Below are positions 1 to 11,759 of a DNA stretch of 64,000 bases, piece by piece. Both the position numbers and the translations under genes were made by a program. This stretch comes from Nelumbo lutea (Eukaryota > Streptophyta > Magnoliopsida > Proteales > Nelumbonaceae), in the NCBI GenBank assembly GCA_022828595.1, contig JAKGHH010000003.1, positions 20,026,934 to 20,090,933 of the forward strand. The letters are read 5' to 3'. Under the pieces are notes generated by a model. The model was not told where the DNA came from and made no database searches. It was given only the letters and a program-made list of their open reading frames with translations. Positions within the stretch are counted from its first letter, which is position 1, and every line of letters begins with the position of its first letter.

Positions 1-821
1 ATAAGGAAATGAGATGGACCCGGGTCCGGTTGGGAAGAATCTCTACATTGGACCAACCCAGTTTCTAAGGGAGTTGAGAGGTCCACCGGTAATCGGGGTA
101 CACAAAGACCCAGAGACTGAAGTTAGTCAATGTTTGGAAGAGAACAAAAAAGGTGGCCACTGGCCAGAGAGAGAACAAATAGCTTTTACAGTTAAAAAGA
201 GTTCTTTTAGTTTTGACTTCCAACTTTCTTCTGTAGCTACAAGAAAGAAAAAAAATCAATAAACGCTGTTTCAACTTTCAAGTAAACCTTGAAACATGGA
301 TTATGGTTAAGGGAAACAGAAAAGAATTAAAATCAAATGAAAAGTTATTTTACAAATATAGTACAGGATTTTGAGCTTAGAGCTTGGGTATGCTGTTTTA
401 TCCGTTTATCGATTTCTATGCCACACACTGGGTCCTCAAAAAAAAGAAGGAAAAAAGCTGGGCCCTTTTGAGACAAATGTATGTGGGTTGCCTCTGGATC
501 ATAAATGTGTATGTTTTCTTGTACAAAATTCTATGTAATTTCTTGTTTGCGGTGGAAAAATTGTATTAGGGTTTCGTTTTCCTCTCTGTTTTCCCGCTCT
601 CTCTTCCACAGTTCCACTGTTTTCTCCTCCTTTGAAATTCTCAGCCCCATTTCTCTCCTGACGTCCTCTCTTAGTCTCTCCCAGTCGCATCTCAAAACGT
701 GTCACTTATATTGAGATTAGTATTTATACTTTCAGGGGTATTCTTCAATGCGAATTACCTTTAAACAAAAACGCAAAAATGCTTTTGGTTATAGTACTTT
801 TTTTTTCCTAGAAACTTGTTT

Positions 822-999
822 TTAGGCTCAGTTTGAAAAGAGTATAAATATAAAAATGTACACTGGAAAAACATGCCTTCTGTATTTTTAAACCTTGTTT
901 TGCACTGTAATCAAACTGAACCTTGTAATCAGTAGTTTCAAACCTTATATATTTGTTCTGCACATATTTGTATTTGTTTTCTTCTCAAATTGAGTCTAA
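822..999. repeat. Foldback MITE (MITE-C family)
   Basis: A roughly 180-bp AT-rich element with imperfect terminal inverted repeats. The left end reads TTAGGCTCAGTTTGAAAAG and the right end is close to its reverse complement, finishing in CTCAAATTGAGTCTAA. Related units lie at 36,591-36,810. A TA or TTA target duplication is plausible but not distinguishable from the termini. It has no coding capacity. Confidence 0.6.
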
Positions 1000-1829
1000 A
1001 TGGCTAAATCTATAGTTTAAAGAACATGTTTTCATCTGAATATCTAATATCATGTTTCCATAAATCATAAAATTTCTAATATATATATATATATGTTTTT
1101 AAAGTCATTCTTTGAAGTCATGTATCAGTTTTTTTTTAAACAAAATCAACTTTTTTTCAAAAAATAAAAACACAAATTAAGAAGTTTTTTTTTTTTACTT
1201 TTTTTGCTAAGTGGCAATTTAAAAAAAAAATCGTGACTTAAATCCCTTTACTTATTTATGCAATTATTGGATTTTAAGTCTCCAATATAATCCCACGGAT
1301 TTAGAAGTGAACATTTTGAATTCCATGGATTTGTTTTTATTTGGTAATAGAATTCCATGGAATCGAGGGAAGAAGCAAAATTCCGTGTACATTTGTGAGC
1401 CAACGACAGCACACTTTTCTCAGGGAGTCACGGATGTTCATTGTACATGGCCAATCAGCTCCTTGGATTAATGAAGGAGTAAACAAATGGGCTACCACTT
1501 TGCCACTTTGGAGGAAGAAAAATAACAAGCGAACGATCTTACTTATCATCCACGTCTGGATAAATTATTAGCAGCTTCCGAATGCTACATTAACTGATGA
1601 GTGTCTGAAATTTTACAAGGAAAAAGCTTTCAAAACTCAAAAGTGGTTCATTTTTTTTTCCTTCTGATAGCAAATTTGATTTGTTCTTTCTGAAAAAAAA
1701 AAAGGAAAACTGAAGAAAATGGAAACAAATGTAAGAAACTAACTAAACCCAAAAATTGACTATACAACCAACACGAAGTCCTTCCACAGCGTGGTTTTTT
1801 CTTCAGTGGTAGGTGCACCTAAACCGGAA

Positions 1830-1971
1830 AGATATGATATTAGAAAATTTTATAACCAATCAACCGGGTATCATAAAAGTAAGAATTAATCAAGTGGAGT
1901 TTAATCAAAATTTATAGGTGGTTATAATTGGTCAAAGCCTTTTTCGGTATTATGTCTTTTCTGTATCATAG
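1830..1971. repeat. MITE-B family copy
   Basis: A roughly 140-bp AT-rich element with inverted ends, left AGATATGATATTAGAAAA and right TTTTCTGTATCATAG. It belongs to a dispersed family with other copies at 11,210-11,323, 13,741-13,883 and 33,644-33,768. It has no coding capacity; a target duplication could not be fixed. Confidence 0.55.
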
Positions 1972-4127
1972 ATTTTCAAAATTTTTCAAAATCAAGGGTT
2001 CATTTGATTCATAATTTTCCTTCACTTGTTTGGTTTGGATGAGAATCGGAATTAGAATAATCATTAATAATTAATTAGAAGGATTCTCATCCCCAAAAAA
2101 GAGGAAAAGAATGACCATTTTCTCTCGTATAGGATAATGTCGTTCCACCAGAAATGAGATTTTACACTTGAAATTAGAATGAACCATTCCTATTTCAATT
2201 TTAAACTTGTATTGACTCAGGATTGGACCACCCTTGTTTGTCCGGATTAGCCACGCGCAGCTTCGGTTCCTTTGTCCACATCAATTTTAGGCAACACGAT
2301 TTATTAAAGTGCTTATCAAGTAATGTCAACCATCGAAACTTGGTTCAAGGATAGAAGGCAACGAGGAAGACACAACGAGCCTTTTTGGGCCTCTAATTAT
2401 AATGCCATATACATCAATCCTGGAAATTGCTAGGATAAAAAAATATGGCAAATCCGGACCAAATTTGGCCAATCCCTGCCCGTTGTAACCGACTATTACA
2501 ATTGCTTCAATTAATATCCAGAGGGGGACCCTATTAGCATTAGGTAGCTGAAGCAACGAAATACAACTATGAGATTTAAAAAAAAAAAAACAACACTCGA
2601 ATTAAGATTCGGTCGTTAGGTAGTATCCACGGTTTTTGAGTGAACTCCCTAACCACTTCAACCCCACTGTACTCGCCAAGCCAACGTGTAGATTGTAGAC
2701 GATGAGGAGGAGTGGGAGTTGGGGCCTATCTACTTTTGGCCATTTTCTCGTGAAGTTGGGTTTAGGGATATTTTTAAAAAAGAATAAACTAATATCTTCT
2801 TGCTTATACGTGAAGTTGAGTTAAACCGTTGGCCTACTGACTACGGGTCCCAGAATTTTAAATGCTAAGGCTGTGGGAAGGGGACCCCTACCCTACCTAA
2901 TTATCGTCGTCCGGAATAACTCACACTCACACCGCATTCTTGGTAATTATTCTCTCAGGTTAAGCTGCCGAGGATCTTTGTTGACCCAATCCAATACAAT
3001 GATGGTCCTCAAACGGGAAAAATGGTATTATGCAAGGATTAAAATGTCCATTGCGCTGCCTAAAATTTCCCCATTGCAAATGCATTATTGCTTTATTATA
3101 ATTAATCACAATATTGCATACTTGCCTTGGCCTCACGTCCAGACCACCATCTCAGATGGGCAAATGCCACTCGACTAGTGTCAATGGTCATTCATGGATC
3201 ATGGTTTCAAACCTGACCCAGCAACGAGTTGGGAGCCCTAAACGTAAACTGCACCTTTATAGCTTTATGTCTCGACTTGGCGAGTGGTCTTGCACTACTG
3301 TTTGCCCTACTCCCAGTAGACATTTTTCCCTGTTCAACGGGACCCAGAACCGAAATGTCGGGCCGAAAACACTCAGCTGGGATCCTGAGTCATGAACGAG
3401 GCACCGGGATGTCTGCTCCATGGGTTTAATCCGGGTCATCAATTTTGGTTCTGGTGACAATAACGTATTGGACCCGAAACCCGTCTACATATTCTGATTC
3501 TTCTGACTACGGCACCTGCACTCTTAACAAGTCACAAACTTTATCAACAAAAAAACCCATCGAAGTCAAATGCTGATGAAAAAGTGAAATAGAGAACATC
3601 GTGTAACGGTGGGATACTCATAACTTAGTACTTCCCTTTCTATATGGTAATGGGTTATTGGTGGGCCCAAAGTGATTGATCATGGTCAAAGTGCTAGATG
3701 GAGTGATGGACCAAGCTTCAACTATAAGGTGGAGTTGGAGGTGGAGGTGGACCTAAAACACTAAACTACCTGGACTACATCGGATTTGCTCATATCTTCC
3801 CAACCAATTATGATGGAGAGACGTTGGCCTTCCAATACAACAATCAGACGGGCCAAAACTGTGAACACGCATTTTATGGCCCACACTCCATTTCCCCACC
3901 TTTAAGCTCCAAACTTACGTCACTGACATGCAGTACAGAGGAGTCTGCATCCGATCGCCACGTGAAAATCAGGGAGATGTAAGATTATTTTACGAAAAAA
4001 TCCGATGCAGAATTCTGAATTCCAGCCCCCCCTTATTACTAGCCCTCTCCCCATGTAAACTACATCGGGTCTATTAGTGAATTTAACATCAATTCACGGT
4101 CAATATGCATTCCCCTCTACTTTGGGG

Positions 4128-4136
4128 CTATAAAAT
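4128..4136 (+). promoter_or_regulatory. TATA box, probable promoter of the gar2-related gene
   Basis: CTATAAAAT sits in a GGGG-flanked context about 3 kb upstream of the first candidate ATG. Transcription from here would give a start near 4,160 and a long leader. This is inferred from the motif only. A second start nearer the CT-rich tract at 5,316 is equally possible. Confidence 0.35.
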
Positions 4137-4159
4137 CCTGCTCTGGGCTGATTGATCAT

Positions 4160-7085
4160 TCTCATTTTTCTTTTTTAGATTAAAAAAAAGAAAAAGGTAG
4201 AAAATGGAGCGAAGCGGATGAAATTCCACAAAAGATTAATATGAGAGAGAGAGAGAGTAATAAAGTAATAAACTGGTAATGGCCAACTGGCCAACCCCAA
4301 TTATTTCGTCATGATGAGAGCGAGGGATGCCAGCCATTAGCAAATACGAGAGCTTGCTAATGCTCGATCCACGTCCACCGAAACTTTTTCTCAGACTTTT
4401 CCCCGTCTGTTTTCCGTCGAGTGATTAACGAGTTTGCCGGTAACCTTATTCGAACTTCGACCGTTGTTCACTTCTTACCAGCGGCAAGTCAAATTCCAGT
4501 TTTATCATCGTCTGATTTTTTGGCTGTATTCAGATATCCGGCGAAAAACCGTTTCTGGTTTTAACGATATTACCATTTCGGTTTAAGCGCCTTGACGCGG
4601 CTGTATGTGAACCGTGAAGAAGCTTCGAAGGATTTAAAATAGGTGATGTAGGACGGGAAGGAGAAAGTCCTACAGACTACTACAGAGTCTCTGAAATCGA
4701 GGAGCTAGTTAGAGATCCGATACGAATCATAAAATCTCCGACCTAAATTTCGTGGTCTTTTTTGTTTCTATTTTTTTAAGAGAGAAAGTGAGGGGAAGAA
4801 GGGAAAAATCTCATATTAGCGAAGCACCACCTTTGTCACCAAAATCTATATACTGTAAAACGTATCCGAAGCTCAAACACAAATCTACTTGTTTGTCGAT
4901 CGGATTGTTATGGGTCCTGAGTAATGAAGCGATCTAGCGCAAAAGCAGAGCTCCTATGCGGTGTGCACTGCATTGAAGTCGCCGGAAAGTAGACGGAAGC
5001 TGGTTTGTGGAGCAGACGGACCGGGGGGAAGAAGAATATAGGATAAAGAGGTGAAATCTTATCTCCGGTAGCAGACAGAAATAGAAAGTTTGCAGATCAG
5101 TACAGGAAATGAGGAAGAGATGCTAAACTAAACATTCGTAGGGAAGACCAGTAAATGTTGGCAAAGAGACGTTTTGGTTATTTATTTTCTGTCGCGATAT
5201 TTAATGCCAAAACCTGCCCTTTTATTAGGACCTTCTGGACCTAGACGAACTGCTCGTAAAAATAATAAATACTTTGAGCTGTTTGACTTTATAGTCTCTT
5301 AGGGTTAGATTAAAACTCTCTCTCTCTCTCTCTCTCTGTGAATAGCCGGCTGGTGTGTATTTTTTTGGTATTCTTGCATTAATTCGATGGTGATGCCTCT
5401 TCTTTTGGAAAAGGAGATAAAGTGTTTTGCGATACCTTTCTCCTTATAGTTTTTGAAATAAAATTTGGCTTTGGTTTTTCTTTGATCGGCTTGTTTGATC
5501 TTCTCGGCGTGAATCGAGACTGTATTTGATCTGAGAAGTTGGTTGTGTCTTCTCTATCTAATTTGTTCTGTCTTCTGTGTCTCACTACTATCAATTTTTC
5601 TTCTGCAAAGAAGGTAATGGTTTAACTGTTCTGAAGCGATAAGAGATAATCGGAAAAAGTACTGTTTTTTCGACTGATCAAAAGGTACGCTCTTTCCCCC
5701 CTTTTTTTGTTTTCTCTTCAGTTCATTATTTTGTTGTTTCTGATGATCGTGAAAGTTTCTTTTGGATCTAATTCAGATCCTTCAGCTTTGGTCGTTTTGG
5801 ATTTTTTTAGTAGTCTCGACGAAATTTGAGAGGACCCCATTTCCAAATTTTACGTGAGGCGGTGTGGGTAGAAACCTGGAACCATAGACTTTGAATTGGT
5901 TTGATCTAACCAGAGGTAGCTGACTTGAGGACTGAGGAGAATAATTGTATTGGGAGATCCTGTTTGATTCTGAATTCTTAGTTGAATTATTGATTGTTGA
6001 AGGTTCCAAGCGTTTTACAAATTTACGCATTTTAGGTTTAAAGAATTACAGAAACTTCAGGGTATTATTTAACCAGAGGGATTTGTACATAGATTAGTGA
6101 TCGTTTATGTGATTAATGCTTTAACTACCTGTAGTTTGAACTAAAAATCATTACCGGCCACTATGATCCCAATGACGAGACATTAAACACTCTTCCTTTT
6201 ATAGATTCTTTTTTGCTCCAGAGACTGTTTCTGTTGGGTGGTCTTCCAATGTCCGTGCATTACTGTTCCGAGTTTAATATGGTTTTCTTTCCTCTTTCTT
6301 GTTGCTTTCTTTGTTTTACCCGAGTACTTTTTACTTTTCGGGTTTGTCCTTGACTTTTTGTTGATTAAAAATTAACCGATGTTATTTTATTTTATTAGCT
6401 ACTATTTGGGTGGTTGTATTTGAACTGAAATCCTGGATTGAACCAACGGAGATATTTGATTTTACCCTCTGTTACAAGTCATGGGTTTGCCGTTGTATCA
6501 GAATACTGCTTTAATTTTGTTTGAGTTATTCATTCCAGAACTTTAAGCAACATTATTTATTTCATCTTTTATATTTTAAAATTGAGTTCAGCAGTTGTAT
6601 TTGACTTGAAACTTAGGATTGAGCTCACAAGGCTATTGGTAATATTCCGTGTTGTAAATCTTAATTTCTTTTTTATGAGAAATCATGTGTTGGTGTTTCT
6701 TTCTTCCCCTGTTCTCTTTTCCTTGGTTGAGAGCATTATCCATGTTTTTATTGAAACTATTCTAATTGTCTGTTCAGAAATGATATTAATTTCTGATAAC
6801 AATATTGAGTTGTTTTTACCCAATTTAATCAGTTCTTGGATTTGCATTTAATTCCACCTCATGAGTTTTACCCATAGTTTCCTTGAATTGATATTGCTTC
6901 ATCATGATTGTGTTATTTACTTCTTGGTTTAATGGAAGTTCTGATTCATAAGAACCTGAAGAAAAAATTGCTCTCTCTTATTTAATCATTTACTCCTCTG
7001 ATGATTAAAATTGTTAAGTGGAGGAAATATGAAATTGGTTACTGATTAACTGATTATCTTACCAGGTTATCTGTTGGAGCAGTGT
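4160..7085 (+). other. Probable 5' leader and leader intron of the gar2-related gene
   Basis: No convincing coding frame lies here. A good splice donor (AAG followed by GTACGC, intron from 5,685) pairs with a good acceptor (TTACCAG, ending 7,065). That would put a roughly 1.4-kb intron just before the candidate ATG at 7,086. An alternative donor lies near 5,610. The T-rich composition of 5.7-7.0 kb is intron-like, while 4.9-5.65 kb looks like leader. Transcript ends are inferred. Confidence 0.4.
5316..5337 (+). repeat. (CT)11 microsatellite in the leader region
   Basis: An uninterrupted CT dinucleotide run. CT/GA tracts in plant 5' leaders are common and can bind BPC-type GA-repeat factors; any such role here is inference. 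Confidence 0.9.
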
Positions 7086-9420
7086 ATGATTGCTCAAAAT
7101 GCTGAGGGAAACAGCAGCTTTTTGACTTTCTTCCCCAACATATGTAAGCCATGAAACTTGGTAATCCTCTTACCTTGCCTTCATGAGTTGTGAAAGACTC
7201 TAGTCATGCAATTTTAACAATAATGATAACAATGAGGATGATGATCATGAAAGATTTTCCTTCTTATTTTACCTAAGCCGATACTTCAATAAAAATCTTT
7301 TTATACCATGCAAATTGTAATTGGCTGGTCTCTGGATCTCTCTTGTATGGAGGAGTACTAGTCACCTCATGACTGGAGTGCTTGACTGCAAATCACAAAG
7401 CAGTCCTCTACCTTAAAGTTGATTGCATTACCTTTGGTACTGAAGGTTTAAATGTAACTGCAGATAGTAAGCCCTTTTTTGGCCATTCAAATCCAGCTCT
7501 TAAGCCTGACCCCCAATATTTTGATGATGCTGTGGAGGCTAGACAATGGAAAATGAATAACAAGATTGTGAAGGAAGACAAACGCAGAATCTCATCTGAA
7601 TTGAAATGCCAAAACTGTGAGGTGGGCACAGTTCCATTACCAATGGAGAAGCACACTGGAGAGTCTCTCAGGAATGTAAAGGGGTTGCATGATTTTGTGC
7701 GCACGGATAACTTAATAAATGGCAAAGAGAATGAGACTGGAGATTCAGCTCCTATGTATGTCCTTCCTTCTGGTGAAACTAAACTGTCTGAGAAAGTAAC
7801 TGATTTTTATACTGATAAGGTTGTAATGGAGTGTGAACTGACAGACCTGACTGTTGGTTTCAAAGAGGATCCTTATCGTGTTGTCAAGGACATCTGCATT
7901 GATGAGGGAGTGCCTTCCCTGGACAAGATTTTGACAGAAAATGATGAGGTGGATTACAAGTCCTGCTTCCCACACACTGGCTTGGATGTAAATAGTGATT
8001 TGACCAAAGAAAAAGACTCAGTATTACCTAGTTTAAATGAGATGAAATCTTTGGTAGAAAGTTATTGCAATAAAGATATTCTGAACCAATGTAATTCCGA
8101 AGTTTTACATCAGAAAGATGAATATGTGGATGCAGAAGATAAGACTGCACATAACAGCACGGATGAGGTTATCCCTGGAAGTGTGCCTCTGGGAAAGTTG
8201 GATACAGAAGACTCCTACATCAAGCCATCAAATTTTGGCAGCAATAAAGATCAACAACAATCGAATCAGGTATTACTATTGGTCATTATGCTTGCATTAT
8301 AAAATTTTCATGGTTGGATTTGTTATTTTGTTAAATTGTAAATATTTTTAAGAGGCCTTTGCTTTGTTTTTGTCAGCTCAGAATGGTGGTAATGTAACAT
8401 TTTTCCAAGGAATACTTTGTTTAGTCTAGGATTTGAGGCCAAAACATATACTAGTTGTGCAGATTCCTTTTTTTGGGAGGTTGGGAAATGAGGGAGGGAC
8501 AGATGGTGGGAGGGTATTTCACATCTTCTGATCTAATAAAAAATCCGAGTACCCTTGTTTGGACTCTGCAATTTGAAGAGATTAGAGCATGGATTGATCG
8601 GACGATACATTTAATTGTAGCTTCAAACCATCCATGGTGGGTGAAATCTCAGACCGTATTTCTATCTGACATTCTATTAGACATTTTCAGGATGGAACTC
8701 TTACACGTACATCATCTTGCTAGAAATTGCTGTCTGAATTCCCAGCATATTTTATGGAAATAAATCCTCTTTTACCTTTATTTTCTTGACTTATTTCTAA
8801 TGAGCTTATATCACAGGATTCAAGTAAAGAAGCTCCTGCAGAAAAATATGGAATATCATCCCCTACGGAGGAGTCTGATGACAGCAACCCTGCCAACAAA
8901 GTTCCTTTCAATAATAAGGTGGAGAATGGAAGTACCATCATGAGTTTTCACCCTTCAAAACCAACTACTAGAGAGGAGACCTCAACAAAAGCAGACTCTC
9001 CGCAACCCCTTCACATTTTACTTAGCATGTCCAGGCTTGAGGACGGAACCGTAGATAGCCTAACAGGTTCAAGCGGAAGTCTTTGTATTCAACATGGTCA
9101 TGGAGAATCGAGTTTCTCTGCAGCGGGTCCCATGTCAGGATCCATAACTTACTCAGGACCAGTACCATATTCGGGTAGCATTTCTCTTCGGTCAGATAGC
9201 AGCACAACCAGCACCCGTTCTTTCGCATTCCCCATGTAAGTCTCTTACACACAACACACACAAACACAAAAACACCTACAGGTCAGTCTGAATTGGCTAT
9301 TGCATTTACAGATTGCATTCGGAGTGGAATAGTAGCCCAGTAAAAATGGCTAAAGCAAATCGGAGAAATTTCCACAAACATCGAGGTTGGAGGATGAATC
9401 TTCTCTGCTGTAGATTCTGA
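7086..9420 (+). CDS. 18S pre-ribosomal assembly protein gar2-related family protein
   Basis: Proposed exons are 7086-7143, 7401-8269, 8817-9235 and 9312-9420. Their phases agree and give about 484 residues. Exons 2-4 are well supported: donors at 8270 and 9236 and acceptors before 8817 and 9312 are canonical, and the frame runs to TGA at 9418-9420. Exon 1 and the exact acceptor of exon 2 (7401, 7404 or 7419, all in phase) are inferred. The protein is acidic, Ser/Glu-rich and largely low-complexity, without membrane segments. The C-terminus is the family's conserved part: a Gly/Ser/Tyr stretch (SGSITYSGPVPYSGSISLR), an F-A-F-P motif near residues 445-448, and a basic end closing in LLCCRF. I recognise this tail from plant proteins annotated as gar2-related; biochemical function is not established, and the gar2 name is historical. 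The FxFP motif is a known docking site for ERK-type MAP kinases, so a scaffold or signalling role is conceivable. Confidence 0.7.
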
Positions 9421-9880
9421 GTCTGACTGCTACAGGTTGCCAACGTTGGTTAGGCTTAGCTATACATCATCAAAATATTATATTTTCAGTATGGCATATC
9501 TCATAAATATTTCTCCTAGCCCATGGTTGGTGCGTGTTCTGCGGTGGGTCCAAAGTGGCATGCTTTGGGTCATTAGTTTGTGGAATGCAAGTTGAGATGT
9601 AAGCAAATTATTAATGTTACTGCTTGTATAATCATCATCTATACCCTGAAATTAAATTTTCATCCAGAAATCTTCAATTACAGGCTTACAGCATGATAAC
9701 GATATGCCCAATTATTATCAGGACTTATAGTTTGATATAATACACAATCGTCCAAGTCCAAAGAAGAGATCTTTAGGCTGTTTTTGTTTTGATATAAAGT
9801 TGAGGGAAAGTTGTCAAATAACATCAATTTTTAGATGCTTCATTCCTAATTATAGCGTAGTGCAGTTAAAGTGAAATAAT
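9421..9880. other. 3' untranslated region and downstream spacer
   Basis: AT-rich DNA directly after the stop codon. AATAAA-like and ATAT-rich stretches near 9,600-9,750 could serve polyadenylation. No other feature was seen. Confidence 0.4.
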
Positions 9881-9881
9881 T

Positions 9882-10070
9882 TAGGGCCTGTCTAGTTAAA
9901 ACTGGACCATTCCAATTCCAAACTGTTTGGTTGGCTAGAATCAAAATCCCATTCCCATTTAAGGGAATGGCCATTTCCTAACCTCTCCCTTGAAAATGAA
10001 ATACCGTTCCAACTGATTTCAATTCCTATTCCGATTCCAATTCTTGGTATGAATCAAATGGACCGTTAAA
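9882..10070. repeat. Probable hAT-like MITE
   Basis: The segment starts TAGGGCCTGTCTAGTTAAAA and carries repeated 'attcc / gaat' foldback motifs such as CCATTCCAATTCC. It ends near ACCGTTAAAC. The composition and the 'tttggttggctagaatc' stretch are typical of plant hAT-type MITEs. The ends are approximate and no target duplication was fixed. Confidence 0.4.
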
Positions 10071-10108
10071 CTTTCATGCATGATCAATAATTGATTTCCG
10101 TATTATAG

Positions 10109-10230
10109 GAGCCAGTAGAGCCAGCGGTGCAAGTACTGACTGGGCTTTTGAAACTGCAAGAAAAGTGGCAATGGGTCGTTATAGTCACACGGAGGAGCAA
10201 TCAGTATTTGGTTTCCTAGCTGACAGGTGA
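10109..10230 (+). other. Orphan exon-like open frame
   Basis: Follows a TATTATAG acceptor-like site and stays open for 40 codons to TGA (10,228-10,230). Its composition is more protein-like than the surroundings (segment TDWAFETARKVAMGRYS). I do not recognise the product. It could be an alternative last exon of the upstream gene, a captured exon, or chance. Confidence 0.25.
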
Positions 10231-10471
10231 GGGAATGGAAGCGGGCTTGTCGAGTTAGCAGTTGTGATGGTTTTGAACTCGTGTGGAGTGGAGTGTGGAC
10301 ATTGGCCAAGTTCGAATATAGTCAGAGTGTTAGTTGATAGCTCTGAAGTAGCCAACCAAACCAAATAATTCGCATGGGTTAGAATTCATGAACAATGCAT
10401 GATAACCATGCTCCGTCAGGGTTGCTTGCAATTAGGTGCCCGTTTGGGAGGGCTGAAGCCTGAAGCGTACA

Positions 10472-10672
10472 CAAGGTTCTAAGTATCGATACAGGCATCG
10501 ATGTTTTTTTTTTGTGTTTTTTTTTTTATTTTTTTGAATCTGGTTCAGAGGGGTCAGTTTAAGGCCCGACTACCCTCTGTACCATGGTCTGACCCAAAAC
10601 ACCCCCTGTAGGGGCATATCGGGAAGGTCACTATATGATATGGGCCGATACATAACAATATTTTGAACCTTG
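10472..10672. repeat. MITE-A copy 1 (hAT-like, 8-bp target duplication)
   Basis: Left end CAAGGTTCTAAGTATCGATA; right end ATATTTTGAACCTTG, the inverted counterpart. It is flanked by AGCGTACA (10,464-10,471) and AGCACACA (10,673-10,680), an 8-bp target duplication with two differences. The interior is T-rich with TATCGATA-type motifs. It belongs with the copies at 11,391, 11,964 and 62,074. Confidence 0.75.
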
Positions 10673-10697
10673 AGCACACAGCTTCAGGCTTTACTAC

Positions 10698-10825
10698 TGA
10701 AGGTATATTGTGGTAATCAACTTGGGTCCCGTCCATTCTTCCTACTGGGCCATATGGGCCCAGGATTGAAGGTATATTTGGGGTAATCAACTTGGGTCCC
10801 GTCCATCCTTCCTACCTACTGGGCC
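10698..10825. repeat. Tandem duplication of a ~55-bp unit
   Basis: Two near-identical segments, 10,698-10,751 and 10,767-10,825, share the core GGTAATCAACTTGGGTCCCG and end in TACTGGGCC. They are separated by a 15-bp linker. It lies just outside MITE-A copy 1. Confidence 0.8.
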
Positions 10826-11209
10826 TTAAATTCAGCTGATCTTCTTGCTGGGCCTACGTGGCCTCAACATCACCAGATTCATGAATGCTAGCCAGGAAAC
10901 AGCACTGTGAGGTTGAGCCCACAGTGTAAACTTCCTCAAGGCTGATATGGGCAATGCTCTTAAGGCCTTAAGGGTACAACTTGAATACCTAATTTGAAGG
11001 TTTTCCGCCTCATCGTGCCCACGCCCTTTCAAATTGAAGACATGTTTAACTCAAGCCTGTCCAAGTTACACCCCTAGCTACAACCTTCAAAATTGAAGAA
11101 ATGAAGGTAGATACAACCTTCAAACTTTGTTATTAAACTAGCGGATGGGACCTGTGCTTACTTTAAATTGATATCTTATCTATATACAACTACTCTAAGT
11201 GTGTGGTAT

Positions 11210-11323
11210 ATTCTATGAAAAAATATGAAATTTTGATAAATAACACCTAATTGGATACCCCATTTATGATTCCATTTGACTGGTCAGAAGTTTTTCAGAT
11301 ATCATATCTTTTCCGTATCATAG
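11210..11323. repeat. MITE-B family copy
   Basis: Shares the core TTGATAAATAACACCTAATT with the copies at 13,741 (reverse orientation) and 33,644. The right terminus is TTTTCCGTATCATAG. The left end is eroded. Confidence 0.6.
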
Positions 11324-11390
11324 TCGAACCCCTCTTTATAACATATTTTGTAACAAGTTTGTTATTTAATATAATGCATGACCTCTTGCC

Positions 11391-11612
11391 AAAGGTTAAA
11401 AGTATTGACACGTATCAGCCTATATCGGTCAATACGTATCATATCGAGAGCACCCCTATAGAGGGTGTATCGGGGTTATGACCGGTTCAAGGGGTGGAGG
11501 AGCCTTAAATCCGCCCCCTGAACCGGTTTTGAAAAAAAATTAAAAAAAAAAGATTGATACTGCTTGATACGCCCCTATCGACGTATCGGGCATATCGATA
11601 TTTAGAACCTTG
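11391..11612. repeat. MITE-A copy 2 (exact 8-bp target duplication)
   Basis: A 222-bp element flanked on both sides by CTCTTGCC (11,383-11,390 and 11,613-11,620), an exact 8-bp target duplication. Its ends are AAAGGTTAAAAGTATTGACA and GATATTTAGAACCTTG. The interior carries the family's hallmark GGTTCAAGGGGTGGA and an A-tract. Eight-base duplications point to hAT-superfamily mobilisation. Confidence 0.85.
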
Positions 11613-11759
11613 CTCTTGCCCTTTAAAGGTCAACAATGCTTTCCAAGCAAAGCTACGTTGTAACATTGATCAACAAATTTGAATACCTGTTGAGGAATTC
11701 AAGATTTCAGGGACTAGTGGAAAATTAGGTGAAAAAAAATTAATGCTATTAATTATTCT

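Larger units (their letters stand above)
1..4110. other. AT-rich intergenic spacer
   Basis: No coding region could be supported on either strand. Short open frames near the left edge and at about 2.3-2.6 and 3.1-3.5 kb show no recognisable domain and no consistent splice context. The spacer has long A and T tracts, a short AT run near 1,080-1,094, and two MITE-like foldback elements listed separately. The stretch 2.0-2.2 kb has the 'gtttggtttggatgagaat' flavour of hAT-type MITEs, but I could not define its ends. Confidence 0.6.

Noticed and set aside
14..262. An 82-codon open frame at the left edge
   Set aside because: No recognisable similarity, no splice context, and an overlapping open frame on the other strand.
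2326..3460. Several 65-100-codon frames in the left spacer
   Set aside because: No family resemblance, frames overlap on both strands, and composition matches non-coding neighbours.
7382..8302. Translation starting with TTG at 7,382
   Set aside because: Not a plausible plant start, and a TGA precedes it in frame at 7,370. An upstream ATG exon at 7,086 with compatible phase is more likely. The end past 8,269 is intron.
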